Shown: positions 50,298 to 59,164 of the stretch, one piece after another
Layout: each line of letters begins with the position of its first letter
Numbering within the stretch: position 1 is the stretch's first letter
Assembly: GCA_049324835.1 (NCBI GenBank)
Contig: JBMOMT010000023.1
Coordinates: 51,689-115,688 of the forward strand
Direction of reading: 5' to 3'
Source of the DNA: JBMOMT01 sp049324835
Lineage (GTDB): Bacteria; Chloroflexota; Anaerolineae; CAYNKW01
DNA length: 64,000 nucleotides
Made by a program: the position numbers and the translations under genes
The notes under the pieces: model-generated
Database searches by the model: none
What the model was told of the DNA's origin: nothing
The model's input: only the letters and a program-made list of their open reading frames with translations

Positions 50298-50669
50298 ATG
50301 TACCCTGTGCCGGGAAAATGTCCGATCTGTGGTGAGGCAACAGCCGTCACGCGAGTGTATTGCCGCCATTGTGATACGGCTGTCGAGGGCAACTTTTCCT
50401 TGGGGCTGTTCCATCGGCTCACAGCCGAGCAATTGCAGTTCGCCGAGACTTTTATCCGTTGTGAGGGCAAGATCAATCGGGTGGAAGAGGAAATGGGGCT
50501 CTCTTACCCTGCCGTTCGAGCTCGCCTCCACGGGCTTATCCGCGCTCTGGGTTACCAGGTCGGCGCCGAACCGGGTGGCATCTCGGCCGAAGAGCGGCAA
50601 AAGATCCTGGAAGACCTGGCCCAGGGACACATCACGTCTGAGGAAGCCGTAGAGCTTTTAAAAGGTTAA
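50298..50669 (+). CDS. DUF2089 family zinc-ribbon/HTH protein
   Basis: A 123-residue protein beginning MYPVPGKCPICG, with CPIC and CRHC forming a zinc ribbon. A helix-turn-helix-like middle follows (EQLQFAETFIRCEGKINRVEEEMGLSYPAVRARLHGLI), the DUF2089 pattern. The C-terminal 30 residues (SAEERQKILEDLAQGHITSEEAVELLKG) are a SHOCT-like module shared with five more proteins in this cluster. The ATG at 50298 has TGGAGG upstream. It is the first gene after a consensus promoter and may be an autoregulator of the cluster (inference). Confidence 0.85.
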   Translation: MYPVPGKCPICGEATAVTRVYCRHCDTAVEGNFSLGLFHRLTAEQLQFAETFIRCEGKINRVEEEMGLSYPAVRARLHGLIRALGYQVGAEPGGISAEERQKILEDLAQGHITSEEAVELLKG

Positions 50670-50721
50670 TCGCCCACCCATCACCGCTGACAAGCAGCTT
50701 TGAACCTAAAAGGAGATCGAG

Positions 50722-51111
50722 ATGGTAAACACAGTTTCACAGGAAGAGCGGTCACAGATTCTGAAAATGGTTGGTGAGGGCAAGATTTCGGCAGAAGAAG
50801 GGGCGCGGCTACTGGCCGCCATATCGACTGGAGAACGCCCCAAACCGTCGTTCAAGGGCGGCGATGCATTCCAGGGACGGTGGTTGCGCGTGCGCGTGCT
50901 CAACATGATGACCGGCAAACCCAAGGTCAACGTCAACCTGCCGCTGAGTTTGGTGGGTGTAGGGCTCAAGCTGGGCGCCAATTTTGCACCCGAACTGGCA
51001 GAATTCGACGTCAACGAGCTGATGACCGCCATCCAAGAAGGGGCGCAGGGAAAAATATTGGAAGTGATAGACGACGAGGACGGCGAGCTGGTCGAGGTTT
51101 ACATCGAGTAG
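50722..51111 (+). CDS. SHOCT-like domain protein
   Basis: A 129-residue protein. The N-terminal module SQEERSQILKMVGEGKISAEEGARLLAAI is followed by a globular domain of about 80 residues with RVRVLNMMTGKPKVNVNLPLSLV, then GAQGKILEVIDDEDGELVEVYIE. A clear paralogue lies at 58712-59089, at the far end of the same gene cluster. The ATG follows AAAAGGAGATCGAG. Such proteins occur next to LiaX/YvlB-type genes; the biochemical role is unknown. Confidence 0.82.
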   Translation: MVNTVSQEERSQILKMVGEGKISAEEGARLLAAISTGERPKPSFKGGDAFQGRWLRVRVLNMMTGKPKVNVNLPLSLVGVGLKLGANFAPELAEFDVNELMTAIQEGAQGKILEVIDDEDGELVEVYIE

Positions 51112-51137
51112 CCGGCAGACGTCACAAGGAGGTGTTG

Positions 51138-52253
51138 ATGTACGAGCACAGAGTTCCGGTTTCGCCGTCACCACAGGTAGAAATCACCTCTTGTCAGGGC
51201 GATCTGACTGTGATGGCGGTCGAAGGGTCCGAGGTGTTGATCCGGGTCGCGCGTCAAGAGATCTTGACCGTGGAGCAGCGCGATGACGCCACGGCGTTGG
51301 TCATCAACGGCGATGGGCAACTGACACTGCCGCGTGATGCCGCGCTGACCGTTGTTCAGGTGCAGGGCGATCTCTCCATCACCGGGGCTGGCGGGCCGGT
51401 TGAGGCGATCACCGTTCGAGGTGACCTCTACGTCCAGGAAATGAACGGCCCGCTGTCGGTTCAGTCGGTGGTTGGCGATGCCCATGTGCGCCAGGTTCAG
51501 GGGTTGGTTGCCGTGAAAAACATCGGCGCGGATCTGATGGCGCGCGATCTGTTGGGTGGCGCGGATGTAACCCTGGTGGGCGGCGACGTTTCACTCAAGA
51601 CCGTCTTTGCCGGGTCTCATCCTTACCACATTGCCGCACGGGGCAATCTGACGGTGAAGGTTTATCCAAACAGCGACGCCACCTTTGATCTGCGGTCGCG
51701 CAGAACCCTGGTCAAGGGCATCGAAGGGCAGCAGACGAAGGAAGGCGAGTGGCAGGGTGCGGTGGGAAATGGTCAGAGTGCGGTGACGTTGGTGACCACA
51801 CACGGAAGCATCGTCCTCAAGGCAGCAGATGAACAAGACGAGCAGCCGATCACCGCCGCTGCCTGGATCGAACCCACCGTCGGCAAGATCGGCGTCGAAG
51901 CCGGCCTGGCCGCCGACGAACTGGCCTGGCGCATCCAACAGCGGGTGGCCGAGAAACTGAGCAAAATCGACTTTGAAGCCATTGCGCTGCGCGAGGCAGA
52001 GCGAGCTCGCATGCAGGCAGAGCGAGAAGCTGCCAGGGCTCAAAAGACCATCGAAAAGGCGAGACGCAAGGCAGAACGCGCCCGCAGCAAGGCACATCAG
52101 CAGTGGCGCGTCGAGTGGGAATCGGGGTCACAGGCAGCCCGACGGGGTCAGGCTGTCAGCGATCAGGAGCGCCTGGCGGTGCTCAAAATGTTGGCCGAGG
52201 GCAAGATCTCGGCCCAAGAGGCAGAAACCCTTTTACAAGCCCTGGAGGGCTGA
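51138..52253 (+). CDS. DUF4097-like beta-repeat protein with C-terminal SHOCT module
   Basis: A 371-residue protein from the ATG at 51138 (AGGAGGTG upstream). Residues 1-250 are beta-rich, with repeated units such as VRGDLYVQEMNGPLSVQSV and VGGDVSLKTV, resembling the DUF4097 adhesin-like beta-helix of YvlB/LiaX. Next is an Arg/Ala/Glu-rich coiled coil (ERARMQAEREAARAQKTIE). The C-terminal module QERLAVLKMLAEGKISAQEAETLLQALEG closes the protein. There is no signal peptide, so it is probably cytoplasmic. It sits between two other module-bearing genes. Confidence 0.8.
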   Translation: MYEHRVPVSPSPQVEITSCQGDLTVMAVEGSEVLIRVARQEILTVEQRDDATALVINGDGQLTLPRDAALTVVQVQGDLSITGAGGPVEAITVRGDLYVQEMNGPLSVQSVVGDAHVRQVQGLVAVKNIGADLMARDLLGGADVTLVGGDVSLKTVFAGSHPYHIAARGNLTVKVYPNSDATFDLRSRRTLVKGIEGQQTKEGEWQGAVGNGQSAVTLVTTHGSIVLKAADEQDEQPITAAAWIEPTVGKIGVEAGLAADELAWRIQQRVAEKLSKIDFEAIALREAERARMQAEREAARAQKTIEKARRKAERARSKAHQQWRVEWESGSQAARRGQAVSDQERLAVLKMLAEGKISAQEAETLLQALEG

Positions 52254-52260
52254 TCGGAGT

Positions 52261-52683
52261 ATGGAGAGCGAGATGGAAAACCCAAACGAAACGAGCCAAG
52301 ATCGAGCGAAAAATCAGGCCGGTAATCCCTTCGAACAGTTCGGCGAACACATGGCCGATTGGGGTGAAACCTTTGGTGAGCAAATGACTGCCTGGGGCAG
52401 GGAATTTGGCCGCCAAATGGAAGCCTGGGGCAGGGAGTTCGAATCGCGCATGGAGGTCTGGAGCGCCGAGTTTGCCCCCCGCATGGAAACATGGAGCGAA
52501 GAGTTGGCCCGCAAGATGGAAAAGATGGGTCAACGCGTCGCCGGCTGGTTCGACGAACATACCGCGCCGGAGACTGACGTCAGAGACCTGCGAGAAGAGC
52601 GCCTGGCCATCCTGCGTATGGTGCAGGAAGGAAAAATCAGCGTCGCCGAGGCAGAGGGGCTGCTGCGATCACTCGGCAAATAG
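52261..52683 (+). CDS. protein with six 11-residue amphipathic repeats and a SHOCT module
   Basis: A 140-residue protein (ATG at 52261; an alternative ATG at 52273 would remove four residues). Residues 24-97 show a strict 11-residue period: Trp at 34, 45, 56, 67 and 78; Phe or Leu at 27, 38, 49, 60, 71 and 82; Met at 31, 42, 53, 64, 75 and 86; Gly after Trp in three repeats. One unit reads WGREFGRQMEA. This predicts a long amphipathic or hendecad helix. The C-terminus is EERLAILRMVQEGKISVAEAEGLLRSLGK. I do not recognise a named family; membrane-surface binding is inferred. Confidence 0.8.
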   Translation: MESEMENPNETSQDRAKNQAGNPFEQFGEHMADWGETFGEQMTAWGREFGRQMEAWGREFESRMEVWSAEFAPRMETWSEELARKMEKMGQRVAGWFDEHTAPETDVRDLREERLAILRMVQEGKISVAEAEGLLRSLGK

Positions 52684-52714
52684 CTGCCCCTGGCTGCCGG
52701 GAAAGGAGTTCCCC

Positions 52715-52897
52715 GTGTTTAATTTATCCATGGACTATCAGGCTCAATTGTACCGGGACAGAATGATAGAGCTGGCACAGGTGCATCGACTGCACCATGC
52801 GGCGAAAAACAGACGCCCCTATCTATGGCAGCGGTTGACGATCCGGCTGCGCACACTCAACGGCAGCATCCAACTGAACGCACTCCCTCAAGGATAG
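52715..52897 (+). CDS. small basic protein of unknown function
   Basis: A 60-residue protein from the GTG at 52715, with GAAAGGAG at good spacing; an ATG at 52730 is an alternative. The sequence is rich in Arg, His, Tyr and Leu (YRDRMIELAQVHRLHHAAKNRRPYLWQ), with no membrane segment or cysteine. It sits in the gap between the 11-repeat gene and an MFS exporter gene, which starts 4 nt later. That arrangement suggests it is translated as part of the operon. Confidence 0.55.
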   Translation: MFNLSMDYQAQLYRDRMIELAQVHRLHHAAKNRRPYLWQRLTIRLRTLNGSIQLNALPQG

Positions 52898-52900
52898 GGC

Positions 52901-54202
52901 ATGGAAAAGACAACCGCACTCTCGATCAGGTGGCAGACGCCCTTTTTCACCATCTGGATCGGGCAGGCTCTCTCGCTCGTCGGCAGCCAGTTGGCCCAGT
53001 TCGCCCTGGTCTGGTGGCTCACCGAGGCCACCGGCTCTGCCACGGTGCTGGCCATGGCCACACTGGCTGCCGTGTTGCCCGGCGTGGTGCTGGGGCCTTT
53101 TGCCGGGGCGCTGGTCGATCGCTGGGACCGCCGCAAGGTGATGCTGGTGGCCGACAGTTTTGTGGCGCTGGTTTCGGCGGGACTGGCCTACCTCTTTTGG
53201 ATCGAGGCCGTGAGTATCTGGCACATTTACGCCGCCATGCTGGCCCGGGCGCTGGGCGGCGCGTTCCATTGGCCGGCCATGCACGCTTCCACATCGCTGA
53301 TGGTGCCACAGAAACACCTCTCGCGGGTGGCCGGGTTGAACCATACCATGCAGGGTGTTTTGAGCGTCGTCGCGCCGCCGTTGGGAGCCATTCTGCTGAG
53401 CCTGCTGCCTCTACAGGGCATCATGGGCCTCGACGTGATCACGGCCCTCATGGCCATCGTGCCGCTCTTTTTCGTGACCATTCCCCGGCCCCAGAAAACG
53501 ACGGCCGACGACCAGGCGGCGGCCAGGCCCTCGTTGTGGCGAGAGATGCAGGCCGGTCTACGTTACGTTTGGGCATGGCCCGGCCTGATGGCGATACTGT
53601 TCATGGCGATGGTCATCAACTTTGTCGTCAACCCGGCCTTTTCGTTGATGCCGCTGCTGGTCACGGAGCACTTGGGCGGCGGGGCGCTTCAATTGGGCTG
53701 GCTCGAATCGGCCTGGGGCATCGGCATCGTGATGGGAGGTCTGCTCCTCAGCGTGTGGGGCGGCTTTCGACGGCGTGTTTACACCTCACTGAGCGGCCTG
53801 GTGCTGGGTGGATTGGGCATCATGGGCATCGGGCTGGCGCCGGCGAACGGCCTTGGACTGGCTCTGGCAGCCCTCTTTGTGGCCGGATTCACCAGCCCCC
53901 TGATCGACGGGCCCTTCTTTGCCATCTTGCAGGCCAGGGTGGCGCCGGAAATGCAGGGACGGGTATTTACCGTGGTGGTCAGCTTTGCCCAGGCCATGCA
54001 GCCCCTGAGCCTGGCCGTCGCCGGCCCGGTGAGCGACGCCATCGGTGTGAGGAGCTGGTATGTGTTGGGCGGCGCCGTTTTTGCTCTCATCGGCGCGGCT
54101 GCCTTTTTTGTGCCGGCTGTCGTGAATATCGAACAGAACGGCCAGACGACGAAAACAGAGGCTGTGCCGGCGACCGACGCCGGCTTGCAGGCGGCCAAGT
54201 AG
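52901..54202 (+). CDS. MFS transporter, drug-exporter type
   Basis: A 433-residue major facilitator with about twelve membrane helices. The first loop holds GPFAGALVDRWDRRKVMLVAD, the MFS motif A of proton-driven exporters. The N-terminus (TPFFTIWIGQALSLVGSQLAQFALVWWL) is like that of EntS/MefA-type efflux proteins. The ATG at 52901 lies 4 nt after the small basic protein. The substrate is unknown. A second MFS gene of the same subfamily lies at 56762-58030. Confidence 0.88.
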   Translation: MEKTTALSIRWQTPFFTIWIGQALSLVGSQLAQFALVWWLTEATGSATVLAMATLAAVLPGVVLGPFAGALVDRWDRRKVMLVADSFVALVSAGLAYLFWIEAVSIWHIYAAMLARALGGAFHWPAMHASTSLMVPQKHLSRVAGLNHTMQGVLSVVAPPLGAILLSLLPLQGIMGLDVITALMAIVPLFFVTIPRPQKTTADDQAAARPSLWREMQAGLRYVWAWPGLMAILFMAMVINFVVNPAFSLMPLLVTEHLGGGALQLGWLESAWGIGIVMGGLLLSVWGGFRRRVYTSLSGLVLGGLGIMGIGLAPANGLGLALAALFVAGFTSPLIDGPFFAILQARVAPEMQGRVFTVVVSFAQAMQPLSLAVAGPVSDAIGVRSWYVLGGAVFALIGAAAFFVPAVVNIEQNGQTTKTEAVPATDAGLQAAK

Positions 54203-54276
54203 CCAGGCAACAACCGGCAGCTTTTGGCCGACAAACATCTTTCCGGGCGCTGTGAACGTCCCTCTGTATGTTGGTG

Positions 54277-54282
54277 TATAAT
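54277..54282 (+). promoter_or_regulatory. possible -10 box of the aminopeptidase gene
   Basis: TATAAT at 54277-54282, preceded by GGTG. A convincing -35 box is not seen at normal spacing. Confidence 0.4.
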
Positions 54283-54337
54283 AAAGGACGATCTACCCAA
54301 CCAAGAATCTATCGATCACAAAACAAGGAGACTCACG

Positions 54338-55447
54338 ATGGCAGACCCACGGGTCGAAAAACTGGCCGACGTACTGGTCAACTATTCCACGGCTATCCAG
54401 CCGGGCCACAAAGTCATGATCCAGGGCAGCACCCTCACCGAGCCGCTCATCCAGGCCGTCTATGTAAAGGTGCTCCAGGCAGGAGGCCATCCGCTGGTGC
54501 AGGCCCAACTGCCCGGCATGAGCGAGCTGTTGTTTCGTCACGCCTCCGACGAGCAATTGGAACACATCCCGGAACCGATCCAGGTGGCGTTCAAGACGTT
54601 TGATGCCGCCATCTCGATCTGGGGCTCGGCCAATACCAAATCGCTGAGCAACGTCGATCCGGCCAAATTGGTGCGGGCCAACCGCGCCCAGATGGAGCTC
54701 ATGAAGACCATGCTGCAGCGCATCGCCACGGGCGAGTTTCGTTGGGTGGGCACCCAGTTCCCCACCAACGCCAGCGCGCAGGACGCCGAGATGGGCCTGG
54801 TGGAGTATGAGGATTTTGTCTACGGCGCTTGCCTGCCAGACGTGGATGATCCTGTGGGCTACTGGAAGCGCTTTTCCGCCTGGCAGCAAAAGGTTGCGAA
54901 TTGGTTCGATGGCAAAGAACGGGTGCGCGTGCTCGGCCCGGACACCGATCTACGCCTCAACATCGCCGGTCGCAAGTGGGTCAACTGCGACGGCCACGAA
55001 AACATGCCCGACGGTGAGATTTTCACCGGCCCGGTAGAGGACAGCGTGCAGGGGCAGGTTCACTTTTCCTACCCGGCGGTCTATCAGGGACGCGAAGTGA
55101 CCGGCGTGCGGCTGTGGTTCGAAAAGGGCAGGGTGGTCAGGGCTTCTGCCGCCAAGAACGAAGATTTTCTGCTCCAGACGCTCGACACCGACGAGGGAGC
55201 GCGTTACGTGGGCGAGTTTGCCATCGGCACCAACGAGGGCATCAGCCGCTTTACCAAAAACACCCTGTTCGATGAAAAGATCAACGGCAGCTTTCACATG
55301 GCGCTGGGCGCCAGCCTGCCCGAATCGGGCGGCGTCAACGAGTCGGCCATCCACTGGGATATGGTCTGCGACCTGCGCGACGGCGGCGAGATCTGGGTGG
55401 ACGACGAACTGCTCTACAAAAACGGCACATTCACCCGCGATTTCTGA
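54338..55447 (+). CDS. M29 family metallo-aminopeptidase
   Basis: A 369-residue cytoplasmic aminopeptidase of the AmpS/thermophilic M29 family. C-terminal metal-binding residues can be placed as Glu in GEFAIGTNEGISRF, Glu and His in LFDEKINGSFHMALG, and His/Asp in HWDMVCDL. NMPDGEIFTGPVEDSV is a typical conserved stretch. The ATG at 54338 follows CAAGGAG; in-frame sequence upstream contains the -10 box. It removes N-terminal residues from peptides, and metal use (Co, Zn or Mg) is not decided. Confidence 0.92.
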   Translation: MADPRVEKLADVLVNYSTAIQPGHKVMIQGSTLTEPLIQAVYVKVLQAGGHPLVQAQLPGMSELLFRHASDEQLEHIPEPIQVAFKTFDAAISIWGSANTKSLSNVDPAKLVRANRAQMELMKTMLQRIATGEFRWVGTQFPTNASAQDAEMGLVEYEDFVYGACLPDVDDPVGYWKRFSAWQQKVANWFDGKERVRVLGPDTDLRLNIAGRKWVNCDGHENMPDGEIFTGPVEDSVQGQVHFSYPAVYQGREVTGVRLWFEKGRVVRASAAKNEDFLLQTLDTDEGARYVGEFAIGTNEGISRFTKNTLFDEKINGSFHMALGASLPESGGVNESAIHWDMVCDLRDGGEIWVDDELLYKNGTFTRDF

Positions 55448-55448
55448 G

Positions 55449-55618
55449 TTGCAGCAGGACGTTTTTCACTTGTGGAGCGGTCTATCCTCCCGCAGGTTCA
55501 ATCGGGGCGCGTTGCACCCAAATAGAGTCGCAGAACGGGACGAAACGGCTTCTGTGCACCAGAAACCTGCGGGAGGATAAAAACTCGCCCCCAGACTGAA
55601 ATGCTCCCTTGCAGCGGC
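55449..55618. mobile_element. MITE-like element, family B copy 2
   Basis: A 150-bp element (55459-55608), the same length as the copy at 347-496 and similar over its whole span (GTCTATCCTCCCGCAGGTTC, AAACCTGCGGGAGGAT, CCCCCAGACTGAAATGC). Flanking repeats are TTGCAGCAGG (55449-55458) and TTGCAGCGGC (55609-55618), 8 of 10 positions the same. It fills most of the gap between the aminopeptidase and GNAT genes. Confidence 0.75.
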
Positions 55619-55698
55619 GACGATTCGCCATCTGTGCTGAATCATAGTAGAATAAGCTCCGCTGTTTGTTTGCCCATGTGGTTAACCAGAGGAGCGTG

Positions 55699-56715
55699 AT
55701 GGTGAACGTTGCACTCGGAGAGAGAATCGCCCACCCCAACATCCGGCGGCTCGACCCGTTGCGCCATCTGCGCCAGGTGGCCGATGTCATCGAAGAGGGT
55801 TTTGGCCCCGATCTGAGCCACACCGGGCGCAAGGCGCTGCGTGAGATGCGCTGGCTCAGTCGGTTGGGGCCACTGTTGTGGTGGCTGGTGGCCGCCTCGC
55901 CCGATTTCCGCGAGTATCATTCGGGGTTCGTGTGGCTGGAGGGTGGCCGGGTGGTGGGCACGATGAACATCACCCGGCCGGGGCCGTTTTCGCGGCGCTG
56001 GTTCGTGAGCAACGTGGCCGTGCGGACGGCGCATCGGGGCCGGGGCATTGGTCGGACGCTGATGCAAACCGGCCTGGCCTGGGCTCAGGCTCAGGGCGGT
56101 GAGGCCGTTTTTTTGCGGGTCAAACGCAGCAACCAGGCCGCCTTTTCGCTCTACGAGAGCCTGGGTTTTCAGGCGCTGCACGATGCGGTGGAATTCACTC
56201 TGGATCGGGTGCCGCGGGTGCGCCGGATACCTGCTCAGAGCGGCATCGAGATAGCGCCTTACCGACGCCGCCAGTGGCCTCAGGTGCGAGACCTGGCCCG
56301 GGCGGCCATCCCACCAGACCTGCGCTGGCTGGAGGCGGTCAACGTCCAGAATTTTGACCCTGCCCTGGGGCAGCGCCTGGCGGAGGCCTGGACCGACCTG
56401 ACGACCGGACAAACCGTGGAACGGTGGGTGGCCAGCCGGGGGGAACGAGTGGTGGCGGCCCTGTCGATCCAGATCGCCCGCCAGCGCGGCGTGCACACGC
56501 TGGGGCTACACGTTCACCCCGAACACCGGGGCCAGGTCGAAGAGGCGCTGCTCAGCCAGGCGATGGTTCGCCTGTGGCCTTTTTGTGAGCAGACGACCGC
56601 CATCGGCCTGCCGCTAGGGGACGACCTGGTGCGGCAGACCTTGCAGCGTTATGGCTTTGTGGCGCGCAAAACGCTGACGCTGATGCGGCTCTGGCTCCAA
56701 GACACGCCCCGCTGA
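55699..56715 (+). CDS. GNAT acetyltransferase with two GNAT-like halves
   Basis: A 338-residue protein. The first half contains the acetyl-CoA loop RTAHRGRGIGRTLMQTGLAW and the C-terminal signature NQAAFSLYESLGFQAL. The second half has the same outline (LHVHPEHRGQVEEALLSQA, then LQRYGFVARKTL) but lacks the RxxGxG loop, so it is probably structural. The ATG at 55699 follows GAGGAGCG. The substrate is unknown. It starts about 90 nt after the MITE and 47 nt before the second MFS gene. Confidence 0.85.
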   Translation: MVNVALGERIAHPNIRRLDPLRHLRQVADVIEEGFGPDLSHTGRKALREMRWLSRLGPLLWWLVAASPDFREYHSGFVWLEGGRVVGTMNITRPGPFSRRWFVSNVAVRTAHRGRGIGRTLMQTGLAWAQAQGGEAVFLRVKRSNQAAFSLYESLGFQALHDAVEFTLDRVPRVRRIPAQSGIEIAPYRRRQWPQVRDLARAAIPPDLRWLEAVNVQNFDPALGQRLAEAWTDLTTGQTVERWVASRGERVVAALSIQIARQRGVHTLGLHVHPEHRGQVEEALLSQAMVRLWPFCEQTTAIGLPLGDDLVRQTLQRYGFVARKTLTLMRLWLQDTPR

Positions 56716-56761
56716 AAACAGATTGCCCGGCAGCGGCTGGGCGGAAACAGGAAAACCGATC

Positions 56762-58030
56762 ATGACGTCAGGACATCCAGGTTTCATCACGGTGCTAAAG
56801 AATCGAAACTTTTTGGCCCTGTGGCTGGGCCAGGTGGTATCGAACGTGGGCGATTACTTTTACTTCCTGGCCGTGCCCATCTCGGTCAATCGCCTGACCG
56901 GCTCTACCACTGCCATGGCCCTTTCGATGATGTCCATCTTTGTGCCTCAGCTTTTGTTCGGGCTGCTGGCCGGGGTTTCCGTGGATCGCTGGAACCGCAA
57001 GCAGACGATGATCGTGGCCGATGTTTTGCGCGGCCTGATCGTGCTGCTGTGCCTGACGATCCGCTCGGCGGAGCAGGTGTGGCTGTTTTACGTGGTGGGT
57101 TTTATGGTTTCCACGGTCAGCCGTTTTTTCTTCCCTGCCCGCAGCGCGGCCATTCCACTCATCGTGGACAAAGACGAGTTGATCGTGGCCAACGGGCTTT
57201 CGCAGATCACCCAGACGGTGGCCCTCATCGTTGGCTCGGCCCTGGCCGGTTTTGCCATCGGCCTGTGGGGGGAGCAGGTGGCGTTTTTGGCCGACGCGCT
57301 CTCTTTTTTTGTGTCGGCGGCGTTGATCCTCAGCGTCACCATCCCGCATCGCCTGTCTGCGCGAACCGGCACGTGGCGGGCGGTGTGGGGCGAGTTGACG
57401 GATGGCCTCTCGTTCATCCGGCACAGCCGGCTGCTGTTGGGAGTGCTGATGAGCATCGGCGTCATCCAGTTGGGCATCGGCGCCATTCAGGTGATCTGGG
57501 TGCCGTTCTTTCAGAATTACTTTGGCATCGGCCCTGAAGGGCTGGGCATCGTCGATTCGGTGCAGGGATTTGGCATGGCGTTGGGCGCACTGTTGCTGGG
57601 TTACATCGCTGCGCGGCTGAAAAGGACGACCATCGTCGGCCTTTCTGTGATCACCGTGGGCTTGCTCATCGCGCTGATGGGCCTCGCGCCGGCGTTTTCA
57701 CTGATCCTGGTCTTGAGTTTTTGCCTGGGGCTCTTTTTGTCGCCAGGACAGGCCGCGCTGTCCACGCTGATCCAGTTGGCCGTGCCGGATAAAAAAATGG
57801 GCCGGGTGAACAGCGCCATCGGCACGGCAGGCAGCGTGACCATGCTCGCCTCGATGGCGCTGGCCGGACTGCTGGGCGACGTGGTGAGTCTACGCGCGAT
57901 ATATGTCGCCTGCGGCGTGATGATTGCCGCGGGTGGATTGACCAGCCTGTTGATCATCCCCGATATCGAACCTGGCGCGGAGCGAGATCCGGCCCAGGCC
58001 GTGGCTGCATCTCTTGGCAGCGTGGACTAG
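56762..58030 (+). CDS. MFS transporter, drug-exporter type
   Basis: A 422-residue major facilitator with about twelve membrane helices. It starts MTSGHPGFITVLKNRNFLAL, and motif A reads GLLAGVSVDRWNRKQTMIVAD. GEQVAFLADALSFFVSA is typical of the MFS_3-like subfamily. It is related to the exporter at 52901-54202 but clearly divergent. The ATG at 56762 lacks a strong Shine-Dalgarno (GGAAACAGGAAAACC). Substrate unknown. Confidence 0.87.
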   Translation: MTSGHPGFITVLKNRNFLALWLGQVVSNVGDYFYFLAVPISVNRLTGSTTAMALSMMSIFVPQLLFGLLAGVSVDRWNRKQTMIVADVLRGLIVLLCLTIRSAEQVWLFYVVGFMVSTVSRFFFPARSAAIPLIVDKDELIVANGLSQITQTVALIVGSALAGFAIGLWGEQVAFLADALSFFVSAALILSVTIPHRLSARTGTWRAVWGELTDGLSFIRHSRLLLGVLMSIGVIQLGIGAIQVIWVPFFQNYFGIGPEGLGIVDSVQGFGMALGALLLGYIAARLKRTTIVGLSVITVGLLIALMGLAPAFSLILVLSFCLGLFLSPGQAALSTLIQLAVPDKKMGRVNSAIGTAGSVTMLASMALAGLLGDVVSLRAIYVACGVMIAAGGLTSLLIIPDIEPGAERDPAQAVAASLGSVD

Positions 58031-58065
58031 GCGGTCGTTTTTACGAACTCGGAGGAGAGATAACT

Positions 58066-58695
58066 GTGACGGACGAGCGTTTACAGATTTTGCAGATGAT
58101 CGAAGAGAACAGAATCACGCCTCAGGAGGGCATCAAGCTGCTGGAGGCATTGTCCGGCGTGGCGCCGGGCGCCCCGGCAGCCGAGGTTGTGCCCGCTGCA
58201 GAGGGTGTGGCCGAAGTCCCGCCGCCGGTCGAGGGGGAATCGGCGGCGCCTCTGGCGCCGGCCCCAGACCTGGCCAATCTGCGCCGCCTGTGGCTCATTC
58301 CGCTGGCCCTGGGTGGCCTGCTGGGCACCATCGGCCTGGTCGTGACAGTCCTGGTTCAGATAGCCTCGCCGGGCAGTTTTGCCCTCATCTGCGGGCTGAT
58401 GCCCATCCTGCTGGGCGTAGGGGTCGTCTTGCTGGCTTTCTGGAGCCATCGGGCGCGTTGGCTGCACGTGCGCATTCGCGGCGAGCAGCGCATCAGCCTG
58501 AGTTTTCCCCTGCCGTTGCGGCTGACCGGTTGGATCTTGCGGCTGGCGCGGCCCTACGTGCCCCAGTTGCGCGAGACCGCCCTCGACGAGCTGATCTTGT
58601 CTTTGGACGAAGGGCTTGCCAGCGGCGCAGGGGGCTTTTACGTGGACGTCCAGGACGATCAGGACGGCGAGCAGGTTCAGGTTTACATCGGTTAG
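58066..58695 (+). CDS. membrane protein with N-terminal SHOCT-like module
   Basis: A 209-residue protein from the GTG at 58066, with GGAGGAG upstream. It begins with the module TDERLQILQMIEENRITPQEGIKLLEAL, then an Ala/Pro/Glu linker to about residue 65. Two hydrophobic segments follow (LIPLALGGLLGTIGLVVTVLV and FALICGLMPILLGVGVVLLAF), and then a domain ending DVQDDQDGEQVQVYIG. That ending resembles the last strand of the soluble SHOCT proteins (DGELVEVYIE), so it looks like a membrane-inserted version of the same architecture. The next module gene starts 16 nt later. Confidence 0.78.
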   Translation: MTDERLQILQMIEENRITPQEGIKLLEALSGVAPGAPAAEVVPAAEGVAEVPPPVEGESAAPLAPAPDLANLRRLWLIPLALGGLLGTIGLVVTVLVQIASPGSFALICGLMPILLGVGVVLLAFWSHRARWLHVRIRGEQRISLSFPLPLRLTGWILRLARPYVPQLRETALDELILSLDEGLASGAGGFYVDVQDDQDGEQVQVYIG

Positions 58696-58711
58696 GTGGA
58701 GGTGAAGGATC

Positions 58712-59089
58712 GTGGCAACCACTGAAGAACGGCTCAAGATCCTCAAAATGGTAGAACAAGGCAAAATCACGGCTGAAGAGGGGGCCAGATTGCTGGCCGC
58801 CCTGGGCAGCGGCTCGCGGAGCAAAGACACAGCAGCACCACCCTATTCCCAGGCCAAGTGGATGCGGGTGCGGGTGGTAGACCTCAACACAGGGCGCAAC
58901 AAGGTCAACGTGAACATTCCCATGAGCCTGGTCAACGTGGGCATCAAGATGGGGGCGCGGTTTGCGCCAGACCTGGAGGATGTGGACTATGCCGAGATCC
59001 TGGAGGCCATCCGTAGCGGGGCTCAGGGCAAGATCGTGGATGTGACGGACGAAATCGACGGTGAGCGGGTGGAGATTTTTATCGAATAG
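58712..59089 (+). CDS. SHOCT-like domain protein, paralogue of the 50722 gene
   Basis: A 125-residue protein from the GTG at 58712 (GGAGGTGAAGG upstream). The module TEERLKILKMVEQGKITAEEGARLLAAL is followed by RVRVVDLNTGRNKVNVNIPMSLVNVGIK and GAQGKIVDVTDEIDGERVEIFIE, matching the protein at 50722-51111 along its length. The duplication spans the whole cluster, with one copy near each end. Function unknown; it lies next to the YvlD-like gene. Confidence 0.82.
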   Translation: MATTEERLKILKMVEQGKITAEEGARLLAALGSGSRSKDTAAPPYSQAKWMRVRVVDLNTGRNKVNVNIPMSLVNVGIKMGARFAPDLEDVDYAEILEAIRSGAQGKIVDVTDEIDGERVEIFIE

Positions 59090-59164
59090 CGGCTGCTGCC
59101 CTGCAACCCGGCGTTGCCGGCGCGCGTAATCGGGACAGAAATAACGATACGAAAGGAAAAGACC

